Shown: in pieces, positions 35,448 to 43,940 of the stretch
How the letters are laid out: each line of letters opens with the position of its first letter
Position numbering within the stretch: position 1 is the stretch's first letter
DNA from: Flavobacterium seoulense
GTDB taxonomy: Bacteria; Bacteroidota; Bacteroidia; Flavobacteriales; Flavobacteriaceae
DNA length: 64,000 bases
Direction of reading: 5' to 3'
Assembly: GCF_000695795.1 (NCBI RefSeq)
Contig: NZ_JNCA01000032.1
Coordinates: forward strand, 62,001-126,000
Program-made: the position numbers and the translations under genes
The notes under the pieces: generated by a model
Told to the model about the DNA's origin: nothing
The model's input: the letters and a program-made list of their open reading frames with translations, nothing else
Databases searched by the model: none

Positions 35448-37103
35448 TTATTTTTGAATAAGAGCTCCTTCTACATAAAAATTGACGTCAATAGTTAATT
35501 TTGGATTTTCGATATTGTTTTGCTCTGTTTTCCAGTTAGTTTCCGGTTGTAGCCATTTTTCATTTCCATTTATCGAAACTTTCACAGGAATTTTGAAATT
35601 GCTAACACAATTTGTCCAACGATAAATCAGATTATTGTTCTCAAAATAATATTCTAATCTTGGAATTCGAATGTTTCTTAAATACTGATTAAAAAACGGA
35701 TTCAAATCAATTCCAGCCTTTTCGCTCGAATAATCCTCGATTTGCTTTGTAGTAACTGTTTGGTGATAAAAAGTGCTGTTTAAACCTCTCAACATACTTT
35801 TCCACTTTTTGTCGTCATTTACAATTTGGCGTAAAGTATGCAGCATATTTCCTCCTTTCGAATACATATCTACCGAGCCTTCCTGATTCACATTGTAAAT
35901 ACCAATAATAGGAATGTCATTTTTTATTCCTGTTCTTGTTCCTATAATATATTCAGCTGCTGCTTTTTTACCATAATAATATTCCAGAAAAAGACTTTCA
36001 GAATAATTAGTGAAACTCTCGTGAATCCACATATCAGCAATGTCTTTGTACGTTATATTATTCGCAAACCACTCATGCCCAGATTCGTGAACGATAATAA
36101 AATCAAATTTTAATCCCCAGCCGGTATCACTCAAATCTTGCCCTAAATAACCATTTTGAAATCCATTTCCATAAGTAACCGAACTTTGATGCTCCATACC
36201 CAAATAAGGGACTTCGACCAGTTTGTAACCGTCTTTGTAAAAAGGATAAGGACCAAACCAGTATTCGAAAGCTTTGAGCATTCGGGGAACTTCTTTAAAA
36301 TGTTTTTTGGCTTTCGCCAAATTGTCTCTCAAAACATAATAACTGCAGTCTAAAATTCCTTTTTCGCCTCTAAATTTCTCTGAAAAAGAAACGTAATCAC
36401 CAATATTGATATTGACGCCGTAATTATTTATTGGATTCGAAACATACCAATTGTAAGTTGTGGTTCCGTTTTTAAGTTTTTTTGCACTCAACAAACGACC
36501 ATTTGAAACATCCATCAAATCAGAAGGAACATTGACGCTTATGTACATATTATCCACTTCATCATACATGTGGTCCTTATTTGGCCACCACACACTAGCG
36601 CCTAATCCCTGACAGGAAGAAGCAATAAATGGTTTTCCGTTTTGATCTTTCTTCCATGTAATTCCACCATCCCAAGGCGGATTGACAGCAACTTTAGGCT
36701 TTCCTCCGTAAAAAACAGTTAACTTTTTTATCGTTCCTTTTTTTTGCCCGGCGACTAAATTTACAAAGTATGCATTTCCGTTTCTATTGTATTTTAAGGC
36801 GTTTCCGTCCTGAATAATTTTAGTTATTTTCAAAGGATTTTGCAAATCAATCTGCATTACATTGTATTCCTGTAATACTTGATATTTAATCACATTAGAA
36901 CCTGTAATTGTGCTGTCTAAAGGATTTACTTTTATATCTAAACGATATTGTTTTAAATCCCACCAGGATCTTTCTTTGGTGATACTTCCACGTAAACTAT
37001 CTTGTTGTGAAAAGGAATTTTCGGTAGTATTATTAAGCAATTGTGCGTGAATTGTATTCGAAAAAAAGAAGATTATATAAGTAAGAAAACAAAGTTTTTT
37101 CAT
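35448..37103 (-). CDS. Exported M1-family zinc aminopeptidase
   Basis: The start is placed at the ATG at 37103, because it gives a clean signal peptide (MKKLCFLTYIIFFFSNTIHA). A longer reading frame would run into the upstream ATP-grasp gene. The mature protein has the M1 beta domain, then the exopeptidase-type motif LGMEHQ and the zinc site HESGHEWFANN, with the third ligand Glu in WIHESFTNYSE. It is shorter than classic aminopeptidase N and lacks the large helical C-terminal domain. Likely periplasmic. It lies 7 bases behind the ATP-grasp gene, so a link to the cluster product, such as peptide supply or trimming, is plausible. Confidence 0.88.
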   Translation of the reverse strand: MKKLCFLTYIIFFFSNTIHAQLLNNTTENSFSQQDSLRGSITKERSWWDLKQYRLDIKVNPLDSTITGSNVIKYQVLQEYNVMQIDLQNPLKITKIIQDGNALKYNRNGNAYFVNLVAGQKKGTIKKLTVFYGGKPKVAVNPPWDGGITWKKDQNGKPFIASSCQGLGASVWWPNKDHMYDEVDNMYISVNVPSDLMDVSNGRLLSAKKLKNGTTTYNWYVSNPINNYGVNINIGDYVSFSEKFRGEKGILDCSYYVLRDNLAKAKKHFKEVPRMLKAFEYWFGPYPFYKDGYKLVEVPYLGMEHQSSVTYGNGFQNGYLGQDLSDTGWGLKFDFIIVHESGHEWFANNITYKDIADMWIHESFTNYSESLFLEYYYGKKAAAEYIIGTRTGIKNDIPIIGIYNVNQEGSVDMYSKGGNMLHTLRQIVNDDKKWKSMLRGLNSTFYHQTVTTKQIEDYSSEKAGIDLNPFFNQYLRNIRIPRLEYYFENNNLIYRWTNCVSNFKIPVKVSINGNEKWLQPETNWKTEQNNIENPKLTIDVNFYVEGALIQK

Positions 37104-37110
37104 TGATTGA

Positions 37111-38325
37111 TTACTGCAAATTAGTAACTTTTTTTTGTTCGACAACCACGGTGTAATCACTAACTAAACGATTAGTATAATTATTTAATAATTCTAAAAC
37201 CCTTTCGTTGTTGTCTGATTTTACAATTAATCCTGCATGATAATCCAAAGGAACTCGAAAACAAACTTCGGGATCTGAAAATGAAGACAAATCAGGATGC
37301 TGAAATTTCGATAATGACAAAACGATTCCAGCGTATTCTTTTTTGACTTTGGGTAAATTGTATTCGGTGTTTTTAACTAAAACATCTTCAATAGTTGCCC
37401 ATTCTTTCCAAAGATTAATATTCGAAGCTGCTTCAACCATTTCGGCAATATGAGCACCGCCTACACGGGAAGAAGTTTCGAGGAAATAAATTTTTCCACT
37501 TTCATTACATTTTATAAATTCAGTATGAGCCGCACCATTTTTTAAGCCAAAACCTTTTAAAACGGCTTCATTTACTTTTTTGATTTCGATATCATCTTCT
37601 GAATTATAAGTGATGTTTGCAGTTCTAAAAACACCGCCCGCTTGCGAAATTTCCATTGGTGTAGCCAAATATTTTGAAGTCAGACTAAACAGAATTTTTC
37701 TATCTACAATCAAACTATCGCAATGATAAACAGCTCCGGGTTTAAATTGTTCCAATAAATATTTGAATCTATTATTGCCCATTTCGTTAATGTGAATCCA
37801 CAATGTTTCTTTATCATAAACCTTGATTATCCCGGAAGATGAAGCTTCAGATCTTGGTTTTAAAACCCAGGGAGGCGAAACAGTATCGGCAAAAGTATTG
37901 ATGTCATGATCATTAAATAAAGAACAAAAAGCCGGAATAGGAATTCCGCAACTTTTGGCTCTCATACGCATGGCTAATTTATCTCTAAAATAACGACCAG
38001 TAGTTTGTCCCATACCGTCAATGCGGAGGTTTTCTCTAAGATAAGTAGCTTTTTCGACATCATAATCGTCTAATGCTACTATAGCATCAATTGGATTTGA
38101 TTTCATCAAATTACCGACTCCTAATAATAAATGCTCTAAATTCCATTCGGTATCCTGTCCCTGCATATAGAATATTTCATCTATAAAAGCATGTGGCCAG
38201 GGCTTATTTTTAAGATTTTCACTGGTAACAAGATAAACTGTATTACCTAGTTTTTTTAACTGAATTAAAAAATCAGTTCCTTTAAAATAATTGGATATAC
38301 AAACGAAACTTTTAGCTTTTTTCAT
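37111..38325 (-). CDS. ATP-grasp ligase (third in cluster)
   Basis: A 404-residue protein with a pre-ATP-grasp Rossmann-like domain (1-110, FVCISNYFKGTDFLIQLKKL; IVALDDYDVEKATYL), then RDKLAMRMRAKSCGIPIPAF, the nucleotide loop WVLKPRSEASSSGIIKV and the metal site HTEFIKCNESGKIYFLETSS (Glu and Asn-equivalent positions). The closing part resembles carboxylase/biotin-type ATP-grasp enzymes and the amino-acid ligases related to BacD. It probably forms an amide or dipeptide bond. Four bases separate it from the M17 peptidase gene upstream and seven from the M1 gene downstream. Confidence 0.87.
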   Translation of the reverse strand: MKKAKSFVCISNYFKGTDFLIQLKKLGNTVYLVTSENLKNKPWPHAFIDEIFYMQGQDTEWNLEHLLLGVGNLMKSNPIDAIVALDDYDVEKATYLRENLRIDGMGQTTGRYFRDKLAMRMRAKSCGIPIPAFCSLFNDHDINTFADTVSPPWVLKPRSEASSSGIIKVYDKETLWIHINEMGNNRFKYLLEQFKPGAVYHCDSLIVDRKILFSLTSKYLATPMEISQAGGVFRTANITYNSEDDIEIKKVNEAVLKGFGLKNGAAHTEFIKCNESGKIYFLETSSRVGGAHIAEMVEAASNINLWKEWATIEDVLVKNTEYNLPKVKKEYAGIVLSLSKFQHPDLSSFSDPEVCFRVPLDYHAGLIVKSDNNERVLELLNNYTNRLVSDYTVVVEQKKVTNLQ

Positions 38326-38329
38326 AAAG

Positions 38330-39757
38330 TCATAAATTTTCTATGAATTTAGTTAATAAATGAACACCATAAGCAGTAGCATGTTTACTTTTTGCAAATT
38401 CGTCATCACCAAAAGCTACACCTGCAATATCAAGATGCATCCAGGCTTTATGTTCATTCGTAAAAAACTCTAAAAACTTTGCTGCACTGATGGCTCCGGC
38501 AACTGGTTTTCCGCTAAAATTTTTAACATCGGCAATATCACTTTCGATGTCTTTTTTGTAATCATCCCAAAGCGGCAATGGCCATAAACGTTCGCCAATA
38601 GACTCTCCTGTTTTCTGAATTTTTTTCGAAATAGATTCATTATTAGTAAACAAAGCGGCACATTCGTAACCAAAAGTTCCAACACTACTTCCTGTAAGCG
38701 TGGCAATATCTACAATATATTTAGGATTATAATTTTTAATTAAATACGATAATCCATCAGCTAAAACCAAACGGCCTTCGGCATCGGTATCGATAATTTC
38801 AATCGAATTTCCGCTGTAACTATAAATGACATCACTTGGTAAAAAAGACTTGCTATCGACTGAATTTTCGGCACAAGGAATAATCGCGGTAACTTTTACG
38901 GGTAATTGCAAATCAGCAATTAATTGCATCGCGCCCAAAATAGCAGCTCCGCCAGCCATATCACATTTCATGTGCACCATTCCGGCTGTTTTAATATTCA
39001 ATCCGCCAGTATCAAAGGTGATTCCTTTTCCAACTAGACCAATATGCTTTAAATTTGGATCAGCATTTTTAGAACTGTAGTTCATAATAATAAATTGAGC
39101 TTCATTATCACTTCCTTTTCCCACAGCTACAAAAGCGCCAAGATTTTGTTTTCTGGCTTCTTCTAATCCTAAAACTGTTACATCAAATCCGTACTGATTT
39201 CCTTTTTCCTGAGCCCAATTGGCCAGGTATTTTGGAGTAACAACATTTGGAGGCAAATCAACTAGATTAAAGGTTGCTAGTTGAGCCTGAGCAATTTTTA
39301 CAGCCTTATTAATCGTTTCCGAAAAATCTTTGTTAGATACAATTTGGAGTTCAAATTCAGGATTTAAAAATGGATGCAATTCCTGTTTTTTATAATGTCC
39401 CAAATTATAAGTTCCTAAATACAATCCTGAAATTACGGCTTCAACTTGTTCCTGAGTAAAAACTTCAGGTAAAAATAAAGACACATTTGATGTGAATGTG
39501 TCTTTGTTTTTAGAAGCAATTCTTCTAAATATCGTTTTTAATGATTTATAGTCAATAGTATTACCTAAACCTATAAAAATAAAAGTCGTCTTGTTTTTTT
39601 CGGCTACATAATGAGTATCTTTTTTTCCAGAGAAAATCTTTGCTGAAATTGCTACGCCTTCAAATTCAATAACTTTATTTTCTGAATTATTTTCGAAAAC
39701 CGGAATTAAAACCGTTCCTTCAAAATTATTTAAATGATTAATTTGTATTGTTTTCAT
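38330..39757 (-). CDS. M17 leucyl aminopeptidase
   Basis: A 475-residue cytosolic leucine aminopeptidase family member. Metal and catalytic signatures are visible in LVGKGITFDTGGLNIKTAGM, the strictly conserved NTDAEGR-type motif (IDTDAEGRLVLADGLSYL) and TLTGSSVGTFG. It removes N-terminal residues and, in some species, hydrolyses Cys-Gly or other dipeptides. Its ATG abuts the esterase stop (39757/39758) and the ATP-grasp gene follows after 4 bases, so the three are a tight translational unit. A dedicated role in the cluster, rather than general turnover, is inferred from this spacing. Confidence 0.92.
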   Translation of the reverse strand: MKTIQINHLNNFEGTVLIPVFENNSENKVIEFEGVAISAKIFSGKKDTHYVAEKNKTTFIFIGLGNTIDYKSLKTIFRRIASKNKDTFTSNVSLFLPEVFTQEQVEAVISGLYLGTYNLGHYKKQELHPFLNPEFELQIVSNKDFSETINKAVKIAQAQLATFNLVDLPPNVVTPKYLANWAQEKGNQYGFDVTVLGLEEARKQNLGAFVAVGKGSDNEAQFIIMNYSSKNADPNLKHIGLVGKGITFDTGGLNIKTAGMVHMKCDMAGGAAILGAMQLIADLQLPVKVTAIIPCAENSVDSKSFLPSDVIYSYSGNSIEIIDTDAEGRLVLADGLSYLIKNYNPKYIVDIATLTGSSVGTFGYECAALFTNNESISKKIQKTGESIGERLWPLPLWDDYKKDIESDIADVKNFSGKPVAGAISAAKFLEFFTNEHKAWMHLDIAGVAFGDDEFAKSKHATAYGVHLLTKFIENL

Positions 39758-40891
39758 CTAATTGTCTTTAGTATTAAAAAATAACCATTCAATTGCTTTA
39801 GGAAATTCATCGCTCCAGTAGGTTTCATTGTGTTTTCCTAATTTATTTATGCTAAGATTAATTTTCATTTTATCATTCACAAATTCGCTTTCAATCATAC
39901 TGTTTTTAAAAGCCTGAACATGTTCGATCATAGTGTCACTTTCGTCACCACCGGCATAAAGATAGATTTTTGTGTTTCCGTAATCTTCATCATTTTTTAT
40001 TGTCATCTTAGGAACAACCCAAAGTGAAGGCGAAAAAATCATTAATTTTCCAAAAATTTCCGGATGTCTTAAACCTGAAAAAATACTGATTAATCCGCCC
40101 ATTGAGCTTCCGCCAATTCCTGTAAATTCTCTCTCTTTTTTGGTTCGAAAATTACTATCAACATAAGGTTTTAAGGTTTCGACTAAAAACTGAATGTATT
40201 TTTTGCCCTGACCTTTTCCTAAAATCGTTTCGCCAACATTGTATTCTTTTATTCGGTCTTCTTCGGCGTGTTCGACAGCAATAATGATGATTTTACCCAC
40301 TTTATATTCAGACATTACAGCTAATTTTTTATCAATTTCCCAATTACCATATTCGGCATTTTCATTGAATAAATTTTGTGCATCCTGCAAATACATTACA
40401 GGATAATTTTCGCCAGAATAATCATAATCATGAGGTAAAAGTGCCCATACTTTACGTGTTGTATTCAATTGCGGAATTTCAAATTCATCTGATATTAATT
40501 GAATTTGAGGAAGAAAATTTGGTTTAAACGGCAGCCAATTTCTTCTCCATTTATATACATGCTCGTTTTGAATTCCGGTATGTTTAGTTGTCGAACGGTT
40601 TTCTGTTCGTTCTTCATTCGCATCAATTTCTACCGCACTCCAGTCTCCTTTAGTGAATTTATACAATACTGTTTCGGGTAACGGAAAATCATGAGTAAAT
40701 TTAAAATGATATAAACCATAGCCTACTCTTTCCATCATAAAATCTTTATCCTGCGTACGCCATTCATTAAAATTTCCTGAAATATAAACCGGACGAGAAT
40801 CATCTTCGTCAGTAGTTAAAATGATATGTAATCCCGTTGCTATTTTGGCTTCCATTACATCTTCTGAAAAATGAGTTTTATCAAAAATCAT
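39758..40891 (-). CDS. Fes/esterase-D-like hydrolase with N-terminal beta domain
   Basis: The 377-residue product has an N-terminal E-set/carbohydrate-binding-like beta domain (about 15-120, VYISGNFNEWRTQDKDFMM) followed by a putative esterase domain. The nucleophile elbow is GIGGSSMGGLISIFSGLRHP (Ser near 255), with Asp/His candidates in AGGDESDT and GKHNETYW near the end. No signal peptide. The same two-domain form is known from enterochelin-esterase-like proteins. First gene of the minus arm, directly joined to the M17 gene. Its cluster counterpart at the other end is also an esterase. Confidence 0.83.
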   Translation of the reverse strand: MIFDKTHFSEDVMEAKIATGLHIILTTDEDDSRPVYISGNFNEWRTQDKDFMMERVGYGLYHFKFTHDFPLPETVLYKFTKGDWSAVEIDANEERTENRSTTKHTGIQNEHVYKWRRNWLPFKPNFLPQIQLISDEFEIPQLNTTRKVWALLPHDYDYSGENYPVMYLQDAQNLFNENAEYGNWEIDKKLAVMSEYKVGKIIIIAVEHAEEDRIKEYNVGETILGKGQGKKYIQFLVETLKPYVDSNFRTKKEREFTGIGGSSMGGLISIFSGLRHPEIFGKLMIFSPSLWVVPKMTIKNDEDYGNTKIYLYAGGDESDTMIEHVQAFKNSMIESEFVNDKMKINLSINKLGKHNETYWSDEFPKAIEWLFFNTKDN

Positions 40892-40898
40892 AAATTAG

Positions 40899-40927
40899 GG
40901 GGTAAATGATTAGTTTGTGGGGTAAAT
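40899..40927. promoter_or_regulatory. Two GGGGTAAAT repeats 20 bases apart before the minus arm
   Basis: GGGGTAAAT occurs at 40899-40907 and 40919-40927, within 40 bases of the esterase ATG. The G runs stand out in an AT-rich spacer. On the minus strand the second copy overlaps a near -7 box (TATATTTA). Possible operator of the ligase/peptidase operon. Confidence 0.4.
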
Positions 40928-40956
40928 ATAGTGGATTGTAATTTTTTGAAAAAATA

Positions 40957-41001
40957 AAAACGAGTCTAAAGAAGAATTTAACCTTCTATTAGACTCGTTT
41001 T
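40957..41001 (-). terminator. Terminator of the his operon
   Basis: AAAACGAGTCTAA (40957-40969) and TTAGACTCGTTTT (40989-41001) form a 13-bp stem. An inner AGAAG/CTTCT stem (40970-40974/40983-40987) extends it. On the minus strand a T-rich run follows, 30 bases after the hisIE stop. Confidence 0.9.
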
Positions 41002-41030
41002 CATGTTAAATTAACATAAAGGCTACTGTT

Positions 41031-41630
41031 TTATTTCTGACGAGCTTTTAAAACTTCAATAACATCGTTTAGTTTGTATCCTTTTGCCTGCAATAAAATC
41101 AAATAATGAAAAAGCAAATCGGCACTTTCACTCAGGAATAAATCATCGTTGGCATCTTTGGCTTCAATCACCACTTCTACCGCTTCCTCACCTACTTTTT
41201 GGGCAATTTTATTGATCCCTTTTGCAAAAAGAGAAGCTACATAACTTTGCTCTGAATCAGCATTTTCTCTTCGGCTTTGAATTGTGTTTTCTAAATGAGA
41301 AATAAATCCGTAACTCTCCTCGTTTGGCGTTTGCCAGCAAGTATCAGCTCCGGTGTGACAAGTTGGCCCAACAGGTTCTGCCTGAATTAACAAAGTATCC
41401 TCATCACAATCATTTTTAATATCTACCAAATTCAAAAAATGACCACTTTCTTCTCCTTTTGTCCAAAGACGTTGTTTTGAACGGCTGTAAAAAGTTACTT
41501 TTCCTGTTTCAATTGTTTTTTTATATGCTTCAGCATTCATGTAGCCTAACATCAAAACATTTTTGGTTTCACTATCCTGAATGATGGCAGGAATTAATCC
41601 GTGTGCCAATCTTGAAAAATCTATTTCCAT
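41031..41630 (-). CDS. hisIE: Bifunctional phosphoribosyl-AMP cyclohydrolase / phosphoribosyl-ATP pyrophosphatase
   Basis: A 199-residue fusion of two steps of histidine synthesis. The N-terminal HisI half (about 1-105) shows YSRSKQRLWTKGEESGHFLN and the zinc ligands in the NDCDEDTLL and PTCHTGADTCW stretches. The C-terminal HisE half (about 112-199) has the helical MazG-like EEAVEVVIEAK...ESADLLFHYLILL pattern. Last gene of the operon, followed by a strong terminator. The spacer to hisF carries a repeat hairpin. Confidence 0.95.
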   Translation of the reverse strand: MEIDFSRLAHGLIPAIIQDSETKNVLMLGYMNAEAYKKTIETGKVTFYSRSKQRLWTKGEESGHFLNLVDIKNDCDEDTLLIQAEPVGPTCHTGADTCWQTPNEESYGFISHLENTIQSRRENADSEQSYVASLFAKGINKIAQKVGEEAVEVVIEAKDANDDLFLSESADLLFHYLILLQAKGYKLNDVIEVLKARQK

Positions 41631-41640
41631 ATCTTTTAAA

Positions 41641-41732
41641 GTTATGAGTTATGGTAAAAAGTTATGCGTTATGAGTTAAGTGTTTTTGAAGTCCAGATTT
41701 CGACTCTTAACATATAACGTTTAACCTATAAC
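41641..41732. repeat. Hairpin of GTTATGAG-type repeats between hisF and hisIE
   Basis: Left arm 41641-41680 holds three copies of GTTATG(A/C)GTT or a close variant. The right arm 41707-41732 holds the complement type (TTAACATATAAC, TTAACCTATAAC). They can fold into an imperfect hairpin. The hisF stop codon lies in the right arm. Confidence 0.6.
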
Positions 41733-42481
41733 CTCACTGCTATATTGTTGTTTTTAAGTTCTTTTTTCAAAGCCTTGATTTCAATTTCCTTGAAATGAAA
41801 AACGCTTGCTGCCAGGGCTGCATCGGCTTTTCCTTCTGTAAAGCTATCCATAAAATGCTGAATGTTTCCTGCACCGCCTGAAGCAATAATCGGGATATTT
41901 ACCAAAGTTGACAATTTAGCCAAAGCTTCATTAGCGAATCCGTTTTTGGTTCCGTCATTATCCATTGAGGTAAACAGGATTTCCCCTGCACCTCTTTGTT
42001 CCACTTCCACTGCCCAGTCGAATAATCTAATTTCTGTTGGGACTTTTCCACCTACTAAATGTACTATCCATTCACCATCAATTTGTTTGGCATCAATGGC
42101 TACCACCACACATTGGCTACCAAATTTCTGTGCCAAATCATTAATCAACTGTGGATTTTTTACCGCCGAAGAATTGATAGAAACCTTATCGGCACCGTTT
42201 TGCAACAAAACTTCCACATCTTCCACAGCAGAAATTCCTCCGCCTACGGTAAATGGAATATTAATGGTTGCAGCAACTTTTCGAACTAAATCAACTAAAG
42301 TTCGTCTTCTTTCTTCTGTTGCCGAAATATCTAAAAATACTAATTCATCAGCACCTTCATCCGAATAGATTTTGGCCAATTCAACAGGATCTCCCGCATC
42401 GCGCAAATCTACGAAATTAACGCCTTTTACCGTTCTTCCGTTTTTAATATCCAAACAAGGGATTATTCTTTTTGTTAACAT
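41726..42481 (-). CDS. hisF: Imidazole glycerol phosphate synthase, cyclase subunit
   Basis: A 251-residue TIM barrel that uses ammonia from HisH to close the imidazole ring. The start MLTKRIIPCLDIKNGRTVKG holds the catalytic Asp (CLD). Other phosphate-binding and catalytic stretches are GGGISAVEDVEVLLQNGADKVSINSSA, SMDNDGTKNGF (second catalytic Asp in TSMDNDG) and IIASGGAGN. Its stop codon TAG lies within the repeat-derived sequence of the spacer. It is the usual partner of HisH, two genes upstream. Confidence 0.96.
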   Translation of the reverse strand: MLTKRIIPCLDIKNGRTVKGVNFVDLRDAGDPVELAKIYSDEGADELVFLDISATEERRRTLVDLVRKVAATINIPFTVGGGISAVEDVEVLLQNGADKVSINSSAVKNPQLINDLAQKFGSQCVVVAIDAKQIDGEWIVHLVGGKVPTEIRLFDWAVEVEQRGAGEILFTSMDNDGTKNGFANEALAKLSTLVNIPIIASGGAGNIQHFMDSFTEGKADAALAASVFHFKEIEIKALKKELKNNNIAVRL

Positions 42482-42490
42482 TTTCTTTGA

Positions 42491-42553
42491 GTTATGAGTT
42501 TTGAGTTATAGGTTATTCGTCTATACGCTTAACACCTAACTTTTAACTTCTAA
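42491..42553. repeat. Hairpin of short repeats between hisA and hisF
   Basis: Left arm GTTATGAGTT...AGGTTA (42491-42515) and right arm TTAACACCTAACTTTTAACTTC (42529-42553) can pair imperfectly. The right arm includes the last codons and the stop of hisA. Confidence 0.55.
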
Positions 42554-43267
42554 AATATAGTTTTCCAGTTGCTTCAAACTAATTCTTCCTTCGTAAATGG
42601 CTTTACCAATGATGGTTCCTTCACAGCCTATTTCGGCTAATTTAGGTAATTCGTCAAAAGTAGAAATTCCTCCTGAAGCAATCAATTTCAATCCTTCGGC
42701 TTGTTGCAGAATTTTTGCATACAAATCAAAACTAGGTCCTTGCAACATTCCGTCTTTGGCAATATCAGTACAAATTACATACTGAATTCCTTTAGACTGA
42801 TAATCCTGAATAAAAGGAACTAAATCTTCATTAGAATCTTCTAACCAACCCGAAACTGCTACTTTTTCATTATTAGCATCAGCTCCTAAAATAATTTTAT
42901 CCGATCCATATTCGGCAATCCATTTTTCAAAAACCGAACGGTTTTTTACGGCAATACTTCCGCCTGTAATTTGGTTCGCTCCACTTTCAAAAGCAATTTT
43001 CAAATCAGAATCAGCTTTCAATCCACCACCAAAATCAATTTTCAACTTCGTTTGGATAGCAATTTGCTCTAAAATTTTATAGTTGATGATTTTGCTTGAT
43101 TTAGCTCCGTCTAAGTCAACTAAGTGTAAATATTCGATTCCGTGTGCCTCAAATTCTTTGGCTACTTCAAGCGGATTTTCGTTGTAAATTATTTTAGTAT
43201 TGTAATCGCCTTTGGATAAACGAACACATTTTCCATCGATGATGTCTATAGCTGGTATTATTCTCAT
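42536..43267 (-). CDS. hisA: ProFAR isomerase
   Basis: A 243-residue TIM-barrel isomerase (phosphoribosylformimino-5-aminoimidazole carboxamide ribotide isomerase). It starts MRIIPAIDIIDGKCVRLSKG with the catalytic Asp at residue 8. FGGGLKADSDLKIAFESGAN, VCTDIAKDGML (second catalytic Asp) and LIASGGISTFDEL are as expected. Its last codons fall in the repeat arm of the following spacer. The gene lies 7 bases behind the hisH stop, the shortest gap of the operon. Confidence 0.96.
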   Translation of the reverse strand: MRIIPAIDIIDGKCVRLSKGDYNTKIIYNENPLEVAKEFEAHGIEYLHLVDLDGAKSSKIINYKILEQIAIQTKLKIDFGGGLKADSDLKIAFESGANQITGGSIAVKNRSVFEKWIAEYGSDKIILGADANNEKVAVSGWLEDSNEDLVPFIQDYQSKGIQYVICTDIAKDGMLQGPSFDLYAKILQQAEGLKLIASGGISTFDELPKLAEIGCEGTIIGKAIYEGRISLKQLENYILEVKS

Positions 43268-43271
43268 TGTT

Positions 43272-43303
43272 AAGTTAGAAGTTAGGAGTTAGAAGTAAGA
43301 AGT
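43272..43303. repeat. GTTAGAAG-type repeats reading into the end of hisH
   Basis: Three to four copies of (A)GTTAG(A/G)AG in tandem at 43272-43303. On the minus strand they encode the last residues of HisH (NFLLLTPNF) and its stop. No complementary arm is in the 7-base spacer. Confidence 0.6.
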
Positions 43304-43868
43304 TTTTTAAAATTTGTTCACCCACATCACCGCTTTTCTCCGGGTGAAATTGCGTTCCAAAGAAATTTTCATTTTCTAATGCCGATGAATAAGGAAGTTC
43401 ATAATCGGTAGTAGCAATGGTTTCCTGACAGAGCGGAGCATAAAAACTATGTACTAAATACATATATTCTTTTTCGGCTACATCTTTGAATAAATCTGAT
43501 TTTAGATCGTAAATGGTATTCCAACCCATTTGCGGTACTTTTACCTTTGGAGTAAACTTAATCACATTCACGTCAAAAATCCCTAAACCAGTTGTATTTC
43601 CCTCTTCGGTGTGATTACACATTAATTGCATTCCTAAACAAATCCCTAAAACAGGCTGTTTCAAGGTTGGAATCAAAGTGTCCAATCCACTTTCTTTAAG
43701 CATTTTCATGGCATAACTTGCCTCACCCACTCCTGGGAAAATCACTTTATCAGCGGCTTTGATTTCGTCAGGATTATTGGTTAACACAGCAGAATATCCC
43801 AGTCTTTCTATGGCAAATAGAATACTTTGAATATTTCCTGCTCCGTAATTTATGATTACTATTTTCAT
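43275..43868 (-). CDS. hisH: Imidazole glycerol phosphate synthase, glutaminase subunit
   Basis: A 197-residue class I amidotransferase: INYGAGNIQSILFAIERLGY at the N-terminus, VIFPGVGEASYAM, the catalytic Cys in VLGICLGMQLM and the His/Glu pair in FGTQFHPEKSGDVG. It delivers ammonia to HisF. The C-terminal tail after LKNF is encoded by the short repeats that otherwise fill the his spacers, so the last seven or so residues are probably repeat-derived and not conserved. The active site is intact. Confidence 0.95.
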   Translation of the reverse strand: MKIVIINYGAGNIQSILFAIERLGYSAVLTNNPDEIKAADKVIFPGVGEASYAMKMLKESGLDTLIPTLKQPVLGICLGMQLMCNHTEEGNTTGLGIFDVNVIKFTPKVKVPQMGWNTIYDLKSDLFKDVAEKEYMYLVHSFYAPLCQETIATTDYELPYSSALENENFFGTQFHPEKSGDVGEQILKNFLLLTPNF

Positions 43869-43874
43869 TATTTC

Positions 43875-43936
43875 AAGTTAGAAGTCAGGAGTTAGAAGTG
43901 GGAAGTTTCTAACCTCTCACTTCTAACTTCTAACTT
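43875..43936. repeat. Best-preserved repeat hairpin, between hisB and hisH
   Basis: Outer stem AAGTTAGAAG (43875-43884) / CTTCTAACTT (43927-43936) is perfect. The inner stem 43892-43907 / 43911-43926 pairs at 14 of 16 positions. A 7-base extra unit (43885-43891) bulges on one side, and the loop is 3 bases. Confidence 0.75.
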
Positions 43937-43940
43937 TATG

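Noticed and set aside
37104..37160. N-terminal extension of the M1 peptidase overlapping the ATP-grasp gene
   Set aside because: The shorter start at 37103 gives a clean signal peptide and a normal 7-base gap.
41862..42368. 168-codon plus-strand open frame inside hisF
   Set aside because: It is antisense to the conserved hisF coding region, with a Ser/Thr/Pro-rich translation and no own promoter.
43875..43936. Repeats in the his spacers as a CRISPR array
   Set aside because: Units are 7-8 bases, arranged as inverted arms, without unique spacers of regular length or cas genes.
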